Origin: Porphyromonadaceae bacterium UBA7555
GTDB lineage: Bacteria > Bacteroidota > Bacteroidia > Bacteroidales > Muribaculaceae
Assembly: GCA_002478045.1 (NCBI GenBank)
Contig: DLLT01000053.1
Location: 1 to 64,000 of the forward strand
Direction: 5' to 3'
DNA length: 64,000 nt
The translations under genes were made by a program, and so were the position numbers. The notes under the pieces are model-generated. The model saw only the letters and a list, made by a program, of their open reading frames with translations. It was not told the origin of the DNA and ran no database searches. This document shows, in pieces, positions 1 to 9,174 of the stretch (position 1 is its first letter; every line of letters begins with the position of its first letter).

Positions 1-155
1 GAATTTTAACAGGGTTTAACACAATCAAACGTTTTTTATCCCGTATATTCATGGTCAGAGCAAGGCTAATTGAATATAGTTCAGAGCCTTGAACCGCCCG
101 ATTGTATTTAGTGATAGCGATTGTCATTTACGCATCGCATTAGTATTCGGCATAT
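1..155. other. Gene-free left edge with one hairpin
   Basis: No open reading frame or canonical TAnnTTTG promoter is visible here. The only structure is an inverted repeat, CAAGGCT at 61-67 pairing with AGCCTTG at 85-91. Whether it belongs to a transcript from outside the window cannot be told. Confidence 0.4.
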
Positions 156-190
156 AAAAAAGCGGGTCGCATCATTACAACGCGACCCGC
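156..190 (-). terminator. Intrinsic terminator of the giant surface-protein gene
   Basis: A perfect 9-bp stem (GCGGGTCGC at 162-170, GCGACCCGC at 182-190) with an 11-nt loop is followed, read on the minus strand, by six T residues (156-161). It lies about 60 bp after the stop codon of the minus-strand gene ending at 249, as expected for its terminator. Confidence 0.85.
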
Positions 191-248
191 ACAAAGAACT
201 TAGAAGGTCCTACAAGCCACAATCATTAGTGGCTATCAAATATCGGGC

Positions 249-3200
249 TTACTTAATGTAAACTTTTTGTCCATTTATGATATACAGGCCAGGTGTAAGA
301 TGCTTTTTGTCCGTATGCATACGGATGCCTTGCAGATTGTATATTACGTCATTGTTAGAATCGGCATTATAAAGCAAGTCATCAACGGCCTCGTGTTTTC
401 CGTCCAGTTCGGCGTTTGTCGTATACGCTCTGAACGGGCTTAAACGCAAAGTTTTAACAAATGAACCGTCACTATAACCATAATAAGCATCATCGGTGTC
501 GACAAATTTGTAGCTGCCGACAAGTTCGTTGTGCATGGCTTCCGTTGAGGGTTCTATTGTCACGTTTGATGCGGTAAATTTAAGCACACCTCCGAGTTCC
601 GAATCGAACAAGACCGGTATATTGGCCGTTTGAACCGCATCTTCAAGCGCAAAATTGTCCGCAGACACTCCTGCTATCTGTTTGTATGTAACACCGTCAA
701 TCGGGTCAGCAGCAAACGGCAGGTATAGAGACTCGTGCGCTCCGGCTTCGACTTGGCGTGAGTATAAAGCAGATGTCGCTGTAAATGCCGTCGTAACGCC
801 AAATGGATGTCCGTCTTCCAGTTTCAACGATTTGCAAATTCCGTCAACGACCAAATTGTCTGACTTCTCAATTGTCGTAGCGGCCTTGGCATACACAATC
901 GTATTGGGGTTAAGCCCCTCGAATGAAGTGCCTTCCGGAAGGCTGCGATTTTCTGTCATGTCCACGGTTAGCAGTGACTGATTGTTGTGCAGTGCTGCAT
1001 CCACAAGAGCCATGTCGTCAGATTCGAAGCGACCGGCGAGGGAAAGATTTTCCACATTAGCGATGTCTCCCACGACAATAGTGAAGGGTTCGTCATCGAT
1101 ATAGAAGCTGGCGTGAAATCCCTTATCGTCAACCGGGCATGTGGTTTGATACTCTCGTAGCCAGCCCGTATAGACACCGGGCTTGACAGTCTTGTCAGCA
1201 ACGATATGCAGGCGTAGGATTTCACCGGAAGTGAGCTTATAGCCCTTAACATTCATGTCATTATGGAACATTCCGATTTTTTGTCCTTGCACATGAGCGA
1301 CAAAAAGGAACTCGCTGCATCGGCGCGTATTCTCATACCATAGGTCATCCTCATCTACAGGGTTCTCGTTCAGCTCAAAGCTGAATCCTTCCGGCAGGTA
1401 AATTGCCCATTGCGTAGCGCTGGGACAATGCTCCTCGGTGTTGTTGAGATAGAATATAAAATCGGCGGTATTGCCGGGCGAAACGCTTACCGGTTTCACC
1501 CACATACAGATGTCTTTGGTATACTCGTAATCACCCCATACGTCATCTGCCTTACGGGCTTTTGCGGCCTTACGGGCTGCATAGGTCGTAAGGTTTTCAT
1601 CAAGGACGAGCGATGTAACCGATGAAACATCACGCGAGTCTATCTTGTTGTCCTCTATGACATCGGCGGCCCAGAAGTCCAAGATATCCAACGATTTATC
1701 TAAAGATAGATTAACAGTACCAACGGCGTCCACGCCTGTAATGGTACCATCCTTATTGACATCGCCTTTGCGGCGGAATTGTGTAACCTCTAATTGTGTG
1801 TCTATGTCGTCACATGTGAAGCTGCGCAATTCGCTATCTGCAAGATAAATGTTACGGAACGAAACTTGTCCGTTAAAGGGCGTTGTCTGTTTGTCTACAG
1901 CGAGGGTGACGTACAGAACCGTTCCCGTATTTCCGGAAATAACGGCATCGCTTCCGGCACCAAAGGCCACGATACGCATCGAACCGTCAGGCTGAGCCTT
2001 ATAAGTCAAGGTATATTTTGACTTATCGACACGGTCGCCCAAACGAATGTCAGGTTCGCCGAGGGCGTTGTCGGCTATTTTCACTCCGGTAGGAAGGGTC
2101 ATATCAAATTGGAAGCTGTTGATTTTCGATTTATTATCCAGGTTGATAGCCAAGTCGCTTTTGCTTCCGGCCATGACCGTAACGGCCGGTATGGATATTA
2201 CATCGTTGACAATGTAGATGTTGCCGGGAACCTTATTGAGCACAACATTCTCGGCGACACCGCGAGAGAGGAAACAGTTCTTAAGCAAGAATGCATAAGA
2301 GCCGTTTATTGCATTGTCGTCGACCTTAGCTTTCAATATCAAGATTTGTCCGTCATCGCCGAGAAGGTTGTAAGTGGCGTCCTTAGGCAGGCACAAGAAT
2401 CGTACCGAGCCGTCAGGTTGTTTACGGAAAGAGATAGAGTGATTGCGTGTCAGACGAGTGCCTTTTGTATAGTCATATTCTTCATAATCCTCGTCATATA
2501 CGAGCGAAACGCCTGTCGGCAGCTGAATGTCAAACTGGAAGCCGTTGACTGCGTCTCCGTTGTGAAGGTTGACTACAATGTCAAAGGTCTCGCCTGCTGC
2601 TGCGCGCATCTTGTCTACATACATATAATTGTCACGTCGTTCGGCTCCTCCGGTCGTATCAAGGCCTATGAGTTGAGGCATCTCGGTTTCGCCGATCTTC
2701 CATATTGTTGCGAAGTCCCAGCCGAGGGCCTTGTATGTAGCCGATTGACGAAGCTTGTCGCCTGAAGTGGCAGTGCCATTCATGGGGTCATCGTAGACTT
2801 CTTGCGCGACACCGTTGATTGAGATAATCATCTTTTCGAGCGCAAGGTTTTCGGTCGTTACAGGCTCCGGAGCGCCATTACGGAAACCGCCAAGGATGCG
2901 CATAGCGTTGCCGGACTGTGAAGACACCGATATTTTCTCGCTGGCGGCTGCCGAGTTTTTCAGCTTAGCCGAAGCGCCGTCATTGTATGCGATAATGCCT
3001 GCTGCGAGCGTTTCGCTCGATAAAGTTCCTGACGCATAGCAATTGGAAACCGATGCGTAATTTAGTCCGACAATGCCGCCGACATATCCCGGGGCGGAGA
3101 TATTTGCCGTTGTGAAGCAGTCCGAAATGTTGCCGCTATTTTCGGCTACAATACCTGCGGCCTTTGTATCCGTGCCCGTACCCGTCACCGTTCCGGAGGT

Positions 3201-5741
3201 GCAACTGCGCGAAATTTTAGTCACAGGATTTGCCTTGGCGCAGATGCCGCCGACAATTTTGGAGCCGGCAACGTCACCGTTGAACGAGGATAGTGTAATG
3301 TCCAGGCGGTCGGCAATGCCGATTATACCGCCTACAATAGAGTCTCCGCTGACTGAGGACTGCAGTACTTGCACATTTTGCAATGTGCAGTCGTATGTCT
3401 TGCCGGCAAGAGCGCCCACATTGGCACCGCCTTTGATATTGCCTCTGATTATCGTAACATTAGATATATTGCACGAGGTCATATCGCCGGCAAGTACTGC
3501 CGTATTGCCGCCGCCGGTAACGGAGCAGGCCTCCAACGTGAGGTTGGTAATCGTTGCATCTTGGAGAGTGGAGAACAAGCCGCAGAAGTCCGATGCGGAG
3601 TCTTTGACATTGAGATTCTTAATGGTGAAACCGCCGCCGTCAAGGTTGGCCATAGTTGCGCCGTTACGTCCTATCGGTTGCCATTTGATTCCATTGAGGT
3701 CGATGTCATTCATGAGCTTGTACCACGAGTGGCCGTTGATGTTTTGCAGGTCATTTGCGGTATAAATCTGATAGGGATCTTCCTGCGTTCCGCTGCCGGG
3801 ATAGCCGACAGAAGTCATTACGCTGTAACTCGGGAGTTTGTCGTCTGCCTCGACCCATGCAGTGATACTTTCGCCGGATTTCATCGGATCGGTTCGCACC
3901 GTCCACGTATTATCCTTACACTCGGCCGAATAGGTCTGTCCGGCATATTCCATAAATACACGTCCGCCGGACATACTCTTGCCTACAATGACGAAGCTCC
4001 CCGACACCGGCTCCGACTGGATTAGCGGCGGGACGCACTGTCCGCTCTTGTATGGCAGGCACTCGGTCTCTTGTATCGACCATTCCTTGTCGAAGTCCCA
4101 TCCGAGGCCCTGGTATGTCGCACGTAGCTTGAACATATCCTCGCCTCCGGACTCGCCTTCGCTGAGCTTTGTCGAGTAGGTTTGCGATACACCATTCTTC
4201 GACACCTTGGCGCCGGTAAGGGTGTAATTGGTTGTCAGGCTGCCGATAGCGCCGAATCCGTCTGTCGTCGTAGGCGATATACGTGCCACCGGGCCTACGG
4301 ATGCACTCAATACGGGATTGAGCGCGAAGTTGGAAGTTACGGTCGCATTTGACGTGATATTGCCGATGATTCCGCCCACGTACTTGCTACCAGCAATGGT
4401 GGCGCGGCTGTAATTACGCGAGATAGCCGAGGCATCGGTTGAATTGACGGTGCGGGTATGTTGCTTACCATCCCGGTCTGTAATGGTTACGGTTGCGGGG
4501 GCCGTGATGGCGCCGCATATTCCTCCGATACCTTGATATTGGGTAATAGAGTTGCCTCCGACAATCGAACCGTTAAAATAACTATCCGAGACATTAGTGC
4601 CGTTGCACTTGCCAATGACACCGCCGGCATCAGAACCTGTTGCCTTAATTTGTGCCAGCGCGAAGCACCCCGTAACATCCATGCATCTTACGGCTTTTTC
4701 GTTTGAGAATGTCCAATCCCTGGGATATGTATAGTCGGAGTAGTTATATCTAATACGGAAATCATACGTATATACAAAGCCCAGGGTTTGGCCTATGAGG
4801 CCGCCGACCGATGAGCTCGCAGAGATCGACGTTTTAGCTCCGCAATTGGACACAATATACTTGTACGGAGCTGTGGCATATTCGTAGTAGTAGTAGTAGT
4901 AGGAGTAGGAGGTGTCGGTTTTTAATTTTCTAAAAGCGGAAGTGTCCATAGCGCCTATAAGGCCGCCGACAATCGAAGAGCCGCCTACACTACCGGCTGC
5001 GAAGCAATCGTCTATGGACTTGTCCGAAGATGTCGTTGTCGCAAGTACGTATCCGATAAGGCCTCCGACATAGTTACCGCCATGGACCTCGGCATTCGCC
5101 CGGCAGCCTTTCAGATTAGAGCTACCGGATTTTCCGATAAGGCCTCCGACACAGTCTGATGAGCCCTTGACTGTGCCATTGAATGTACAATTGGTCGCCG
5201 TACCTTCAAAATAACCTATAAGGCCTCCGACACAGTCTGATGCGGTTCGGGCAGAGCCCTTGACATGGCAATTCTCTGCTGCACCGGTGAAATTTCCGGC
5301 AAGGATCCCGACATTATTTGCGCCGTATACCGAGCCTTCAATCGTCAAATTAGTTACGGTGGCCCCCGATGCGACGCCGAAGAAGCCTACGTCATCGGTA
5401 GTTCCACGGGAGATAGACATGCCTTTGATGGTGTGTCCATTACCCATAAAAGTGCCTTTGAAAGGATTGGCATCCGTGCCGATGGGATTCCAGCCCTGCT
5501 CCGGCGAATTGGATGCAATCCACGAGGTAAGGTCAATGTCCGCGCCAAGGGTGAAGTACACCTCCGTTTTCCCAGTGTAATTACGCACCTGATTCAGCTG
5601 CGCCGAGTTGTAGATTTTGTACGGGTCATCCTTTGTGCCCGCACCCGCGCCGGAAAACTGAGCCGACACATCCGGCACACCGGATAAGCCCATCACAGCA
5701 AGTGCCAATAGCACATACCGCAAAAAAGTAAATCTAAACAT
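249..5741 (-). CDS. Giant secreted GLUG / cohesin-like / dockerin surface protein
   Basis: 1830-aa exported protein. Residues 1-27 form a signal peptide. Two modules begin with a GxGTxxDPYxIY motif (about residues 34 and 649) and continue into GLUG-type repeats with many VGGLIG copies. Two cohesin-like beta domains follow (about 1040-1180 and 1180-1320), then a type I dockerin-like pair of calcium loops (GDVNKDGTITGVD near 1323 and a second loop after it), then a further beta domain (about 1400-1540). The C-terminus has the NLQGIR...GLYIINGQK motif seen on many secreted Bacteroidales proteins, which may act as a sorting or anchoring signal. Role unknown; adhesion or glycan binding is a guess. 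It is a single gene with its own terminator and is preceded by a long structured leader. A poly-Tyr run is encoded by a GTA repeat near 4890. Confidence 0.85.
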   Translation of the reverse strand: MFRFTFLRYVLLALAVMGLSGVPDVSAQFSGAGAGTKDDPYKIYNSAQLNQVRNYTGKTEVYFTLGADIDLTSWIASNSPEQGWNPIGTDANPFKGTFMGNGHTIKGMSISRGTTDDVGFFGVASGATVTNLTIEGSVYGANNVGILAGNFTGAAENCHVKGSARTASDCVGGLIGYFEGTATNCTFNGTVKGSSDCVGGLIGKSGSSNLKGCRANAEVHGGNYVGGLIGYVLATTTSSDKSIDDCFAAGSVGGSSIVGGLIGAMDTSAFRKLKTDTSYSYYYYYYEYATAPYKYIVSNCGAKTSISASSSVGGLIGQTLGFVYTYDFRIRYNYSDYTYPRDWTFSNEKAVRCMDVTGCFALAQIKATGSDAGGVIGKCNGTNVSDSYFNGSIVGGNSITQYQGIGGICGAITAPATVTITDRDGKQHTRTVNSTDASAISRNYSRATIAGSKYVGGIIGNITSNATVTSNFALNPVLSASVGPVARISPTTTDGFGAIGSLTTNYTLTGAKVSKNGVSQTYSTKLSEGESGGEDMFKLRATYQGLGWDFDKEWSIQETECLPYKSGQCVPPLIQSEPVSGSFVIVGKSMSGGRVFMEYAGQTYSAECKDNTWTVRTDPMKSGESITAWVEADDKLPSYSVMTSVGYPGSGTQEDPYQIYTANDLQNINGHSWYKLMNDIDLNGIKWQPIGRNGATMANLDGGGFTIKNLNVKDSASDFCGLFSTLQDATITNLTLEACSVTGGGNTAVLAGDMTSCNISNVTIIRGNIKGGANVGALAGKTYDCTLQNVQVLQSSVSGDSIVGGIIGIADRLDITLSSFNGDVAGSKIVGGICAKANPVTKISRSCTSGTVTGTGTDTKAAGIVAENSGNISDCFTTANISAPGYVGGIVGLNYASVSNCYASGTLSSETLAAGIIAYNDGASAKLKNSAAASEKISVSSQSGNAMRILGGFRNGAPEPVTTENLALEKMIISINGVAQEVYDDPMNGTATSGDKLRQSATYKALGWDFATIWKIGETEMPQLIGLDTTGGAERRDNYMYVDKMRAAAGETFDIVVNLHNGDAVNGFQFDIQLPTGVSLVYDEDYEEYDYTKGTRLTRNHSISFRKQPDGSVRFLCLPKDATYNLLGDDGQILILKAKVDDNAINGSYAFLLKNCFLSRGVAENVVLNKVPGNIYIVNDVISIPAVTVMAGSKSDLAINLDNKSKINSFQFDMTLPTGVKIADNALGEPDIRLGDRVDKSKYTLTYKAQPDGSMRIVAFGAGSDAVISGNTGTVLYVTLAVDKQTTPFNGQVSFRNIYLADSELRSFTCDDIDTQLEVTQFRRKGDVNKDGTITGVDAVGTVNLSLDKSLDILDFWAADVIEDNKIDSRDVSSVTSLVLDENLTTYAARKAAKARKADDVWGDYEYTKDICMWVKPVSVSPGNTADFIFYLNNTEEHCPSATQWAIYLPEGFSFELNENPVDEDDLWYENTRRCSEFLFVAHVQGQKIGMFHNDMNVKGYKLTSGEILRLHIVADKTVKPGVYTGWLREYQTTCPVDDKGFHASFYIDDEPFTIVVGDIANVENLSLAGRFESDDMALVDAALHNNQSLLTVDMTENRSLPEGTSFEGLNPNTIVYAKAATTIEKSDNLVVDGICKSLKLEDGHPFGVTTAFTATSALYSRQVEAGAHESLYLPFAADPIDGVTYKQIAGVSADNFALEDAVQTANIPVLFDSELGGVLKFTASNVTIEPSTEAMHNELVGSYKFVDTDDAYYGYSDGSFVKTLRLSPFRAYTTNAELDGKHEAVDDLLYNADSNNDVIYNLQGIRMHTDKKHLTPGLYIINGQKVYIK
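4884..4902 (-). repeat. Trinucleotide repeat coding for poly-tyrosine
   Basis: About six GTA units in a row (TAC on the coding strand) encode a run of tyrosines inside the giant surface protein near residue 283. Trinucleotide units keep frame when they slip, so copy-number change would alter run length without breaking the gene. Confidence 0.7.
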
Positions 5742-5801
5742 GTGATTAATTATTAGTTTAAGGCAGTATGCTCCGACCGGCCCGATTAGAGTTATCTATA
5801 T

Positions 5802-6077
5802 AAAAAAAGCGTGGAGCATGTTCGGTTTATTTTAACGGAGGCATCGCCAAACGCCTACTACGAAATAAACAGTCCGCTCCCACGCCTTATCGGATATGCT
5901 CCCCCTTGCCGGGGAGCGGATATGCGACAAGCATGGCGTTCCTTTGACTGCCTATACCCCTCGTAGTTGTGAAATTTGGCGATTTCCGTTAAAGGATAAA
6001 GCACGAAACGCTTTTATTGATATGTTACAGAGACAGAATAGAATTCTTATCCCTATGTCGAGGTACACGCTTGCACC
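5802..6077 (-). ncRNA. Structured RNA: leader/attenuator or 6S-like ncRNA
   Basis: Nested perfect helices fold 5831-5993 into a long interrupted hairpin: 5831-5839/5985-5993 (9 bp), 5843-5851/5975-5983 (9 bp), 5857-5863/5961-5967 (7 bp), 5870-5874/5946-5950 (5 bp), 5882-5886/5935-5939 (5 bp), and an apical 5898-5904/5911-5917 (7 bp, 6-nt loop). Seven T residues lie at 5808-5802 on the minus strand, preceded by GCTCCACGC (5817-5809), which can pair with GCGTGGGAGC (5885-5876) but only by disrupting the nested fold. A -7 box upstream supports minus-strand transcription. It could be an attenuating leader of the giant gene (start at 5741) or an independent 6S-like RNA; the strand and limits are inferred. 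A small hairpin (CGAGGT/ACCTCG, 6059-6080) lies at the predicted 5' end. Confidence 0.55.
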
Positions 6078-6083
6078 TCGCTG

Positions 6084-6114
6084 CAAAATTACAAATTTTA
6101 TTTAAATTATACAC
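6084..6114 (-). promoter_or_regulatory. Probable promoter of the structured leader
   Basis: On the minus strand TAATTTTG (6091-6084) matches the Bacteroidales -7 consensus TAnnTTTG. The -33 position 20 nt upstream reads GTG rather than TTG, so the match is partial. Predicted start of transcription is near 6077. Confidence 0.45.
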
Positions 6115-6153
6115 ATTGGCATCCGGCTATTTTTCAGAAGCGTGGCCTATGTA

Positions 6154-7401
6154 TCAGAATATGTCATCGAAGATGTGCCGGGAGGCGCCGGTATGTGATT
6201 CGATGTAGTCGGCGGCGGCGGCTGAGGCGGCGCGTAATGCAACCGGATCGGTGTACAATGGGTCTATGGCGGCGTCAAATCCGGCAGCGTCATTGTAGGT
6301 GAATGCTCCGCCGAGGTGCAATAAGTCCGTGGCCTCGCGGAACTTGCCATGGCGCGGTCCGAAGATTACCGGCATACCATATACGGCCGCCTCGGGCACG
6401 TTGTGGATACCGGCGCCGAAGCCTCCGCCCACTATGGCTATTTGCCCGTACTTGTATAATGAAGACAAGATGCCGAAGCAGTCTATAATAATATAACGCA
6501 CTTGTGGGGGGACGGAGGCGAGGTCTTTGACTTGCGACCACAATACGGCCACTTCGGGTCCTCCGAGACTTGAAATAAGAGTAGCAAGGCGTTTGTCGTC
6601 GAATTCGTGCGGAGCAATGACGGCTTTCACCTCCGGATGTCGTTTGAGCCACGGAATATAGAATGCCTCATCCTGCGGCCACGAGCTTCCGACGACAATG
6701 GTCACAGCGGTGCCTGAAGTCCATGACTCCAAGATCGGGAACGACTTGGCATGAGCACGTGTGTCGATTACCTGATCGAGGCGCGTATCGCCCACGACAT
6801 CCACGGCATTATATCCTATCGAGGCAAGCAGTTGTTTGGAGGCTTCGTCCTGCACATATATGTGCGTAAACGAGCGCAGGGCACGGCGCATCATACCACC
6901 CCACGGCTTGAAGAATATTTGCGAGGGTCTGAATATGGCCGAAATTAGATATGTAGGTGTACCGTGTCGCGCCAGGCAATTCAGCATATTTCCCCAAAAT
7001 TCGTATTTGACGAAAATTGCAATCTTGGGGTTGGCGGCTTCGACAAATCGGCGTGCATTGCGCGGCGTGTCGAAGGGCAGATACACCACCAAGTCCACCT
7101 CCGGGTAGTTGTGTCTAACGGTGTAACCCGAAGGCGAGAAGAATGACAGGAGGATACGTTTGTTCGGCAGCTTTCTACGTATCATCGAAATCAGAGGGCG
7201 TGCCTGCTCGAATTCGCCCAGCGAAGCGGCATGTATCCACACGTCGAAGCCCTCGGGTGCGATATTGCGACGTGCCTCGGCTATGCGTGCAAGTGTTTCG
7301 CGATGGCCTTGTATCATCAATGCCGCCTTACGATGCTTCACAGCCGCCAGGCGTACCCCGGCAGCATAAATATGTATGGCAGCATTGTACAACAGGCTCA
7401 T
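6154..7401 (-). CDS. waaA: 3-deoxy-D-manno-octulosonic acid (Kdo) transferase
   Basis: Transfers Kdo from CMP-Kdo to lipid A at the inner membrane. The protein (about 415 aa) begins with a hydrophobic N-terminal anchor segment (MSLLYNAAIHIYAAGVRLA), then the acceptor-side domain (IHAASLGEFEQARPLI, VKYEFWGNML) and a GT-B nucleotide-sugar domain (IVGGGFGAGIHNVPEAA, then FGPRHGKF). The start at 7401 is preferred over an upstream start at 7473 because it lies one base after the gltX stop and begins at the membrane segment. It is probably co-transcribed with gltX. Confidence 0.93.
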   Translation of the reverse strand: MSLLYNAAIHIYAAGVRLAAVKHRKAALMIQGHRETLARIAEARRNIAPEGFDVWIHAASLGEFEQARPLISMIRRKLPNKRILLSFFSPSGYTVRHNYPEVDLVVYLPFDTPRNARRFVEAANPKIAIFVKYEFWGNMLNCLARHGTPTYLISAIFRPSQIFFKPWGGMMRRALRSFTHIYVQDEASKQLLASIGYNAVDVVGDTRLDQVIDTRAHAKSFPILESWTSGTAVTIVVGSSWPQDEAFYIPWLKRHPEVKAVIAPHEFDDKRLATLISSLGGPEVAVLWSQVKDLASVPPQVRYIIIDCFGILSSLYKYGQIAIVGGGFGAGIHNVPEAAVYGMPVIFGPRHGKFREATDLLHLGGAFTYNDAAGFDAAIDPLYTDPVALRAASAAAADYIESHTGASRHIFDDIF

Positions 7402-7402
7402 A

Positions 7403-8941
7403 TCACTCGGCGGCAGGCACTTGGATATTATCGATGGCGCGGCGTAGACGGCGCAACGTGGTTTCGCGTCCAAGGACGTCTGTAATCTCGAACATGTGCG
7501 GGCCGGTGCATTGTCCTACGATGGCCAGGCGGAAGGCATTCATGACATTGCCCATGTGCAGTTCATTGTCCTTAATCCATTGCATCACGACAGGTTCGAG
7601 TGCTGCGCCATCGAAAGTCGGTTGAGCCTCAAGCAAAGCGACGAGTGCACGCATAGTGTCCGGCATTCCGGCCGTCCAGCGTTTCTTGACCGCCTTGGGC
7701 TCGTACTCTTCGGGGTCCGCGAAGAAGAACATAGCTTGATCCCATAGCTCGGCCACGAAATTGATGCGCGACTTGACCAGAGCCACCACATGAGTGATGT
7801 ATTCGAGGCCGAAAGCGTCCGGATCTATGCCGTTGCGGCGAAGCACCGGCACAAAAAGCTCGGCCAGCTTCTCATCAGGCATCATTTGTATATACTGGTG
7901 GTTGAACCACTTGGCCTTTTCGAAAGCGAATTTTGCGCCCGAGCGGGAGCAATGCTCAAAGGAGAACTTGGCGATGAGTGTATCCATATCCATGATTTCG
8001 GTATCATCACCCGGGTTCCAACCCAGCAAAGCCAGGAAATTGACCACAGCCTCGGGCAGATAGCCGCTTTCGCGGTATCCCGAGGAGACATCGCCCGTCA
8101 CCGGGTCGGTCCATTGCAGTGGGAATACGGGGAAGCCGAGACGGTCGCCGTCACGTTTGGAGAGCTTGCCCTTGCCGTCCGGCTTGAGCAGCAGCGGCAA
8201 GTGCACAAAACGCGGCATCGTGTCCTCCCATCCGAAAGCGCGGTACAGCAGTACGTGTAGCGGGGCCGACGGGAGCCATTCCTCGCCGCGAATGACGTGC
8301 GTAACCTTCATCAGGTGGTCGTCAACGATATTGGCCAAGTGGTACGTGGGCAGGTCATCAGCGCTCTTATACAGCACTTTGTCATCGAGGATGTCGCTCT
8401 TAATGACCACATCGCCGCGCAACAGGTCGTCTACATGAACCTCTTGACCCGGTTCGATAAGGAAGCGCACGACATATTTCTCGCCCGCATCAATGAGGCG
8501 CTTCACCTCATCGGCCGGCAACGTCAGCGAATTGCGCATCTGCATACGCGTGTGCGCGTCATACTGGAAGTTCTTGATTTCGGCACGTTTGGCTTCAAGT
8601 TCCTGCGGAGTGTCAAAAGCGATATACGCCTTGCCGGCATCCACAAGTTGCTGCATATAGCGACGATAGATGTCGCGACGTTCGCTCTGTTTGTATGGTC
8701 CGTAAGGGCCTCCTTCGCGCACGCCCTCATCAATGCCTATGCCCAGCCAGGCCAGGGCCTCGTTGATATAATCCTCGGCTCCGGGGACAAAACGCTGCGA
8801 ATCGGTATCCTCGATGCGCAATATCATCTTGCCGCCCAATTTGCGGGCAAAAAGATAATTATACAGAGCCGTACGGACGCCGCCAATGTGCAGCGGTCCG
8901 GTGGGCGATGGTGCGAAACGTACGCGAACTTCTTGTTCCAT
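7403..8941 (-). CDS. gltX: Glutamate--tRNA ligase
   Basis: Class I aminoacyl-tRNA synthetase of 512 aa that charges tRNA-Glu in the cytoplasm. The HIGH-type motif (PSPTGPLHIGG) lies near residue 11 and the KMSKS-type motif appears as GKLSKRDG. Length is normal for the family. It is the first gene of a two-gene unit with waaA; the TGA stop is followed after one base by the waaA ATG. A -7 box lies about 85 bp upstream of its start. Confidence 0.97.
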   Translation of the reverse strand: MEQEVRVRFAPSPTGPLHIGGVRTALYNYLFARKLGGKMILRIEDTDSQRFVPGAEDYINEALAWLGIGIDEGVREGGPYGPYKQSERRDIYRRYMQQLVDAGKAYIAFDTPQELEAKRAEIKNFQYDAHTRMQMRNSLTLPADEVKRLIDAGEKYVVRFLIEPGQEVHVDDLLRGDVVIKSDILDDKVLYKSADDLPTYHLANIVDDHLMKVTHVIRGEEWLPSAPLHVLLYRAFGWEDTMPRFVHLPLLLKPDGKGKLSKRDGDRLGFPVFPLQWTDPVTGDVSSGYRESGYLPEAVVNFLALLGWNPGDDTEIMDMDTLIAKFSFEHCSRSGAKFAFEKAKWFNHQYIQMMPDEKLAELFVPVLRRNGIDPDAFGLEYITHVVALVKSRINFVAELWDQAMFFFADPEEYEPKAVKKRWTAGMPDTMRALVALLEAQPTFDGAALEPVVMQWIKDNELHMGNVMNAFRLAIVGQCTGPHMFEITDVLGRETTLRRLRRAIDNIQVPAAE

Positions 8942-9024
8942 ATTGTCTTTTTGGATTGGGTTTTCCTATAAGATATTGCGGGATCTTTGTGCGGCACGTA
9001 GCCGTCAAGCCCCGTTTGACGCCG

Positions 9025-9032
9025 CAAAGGTA
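9025..9032 (-). promoter_or_regulatory. -7 box for gltX-waaA
   Basis: TACCTTTG on the minus strand matches TAnnTTTG. No TTG is found at the expected -33 position, so this rests on the -7 element and its place before gltX. Confidence 0.5.
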
Positions 9033-9111
9033 CGAAAAATATATGAGCTATGGTGTAGATCGATGTAAATTGCAGTCTTATCAGCCACCCGGAAGCAGTC
9101 CCGGACAAAGT

Positions 9112-9147
9112 CGATGGCGTCCCTGCTCAACGCAGTAGACGCCATCG
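9112..9147 (-). terminator. Hairpin after the outer-membrane receptor gene
   Basis: Perfect 10-bp inverted repeat (CGATGGCGTC at 9112-9121, GACGCCATCG at 9138-9147) 28 bp after the stop of the receptor gene. There is no strong T tract on either side, so its action as a terminator is inferred from position. Confidence 0.55.
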
Positions 9148-9174
9148 CGAAATGTATATGCTGTTCTATTGTCT

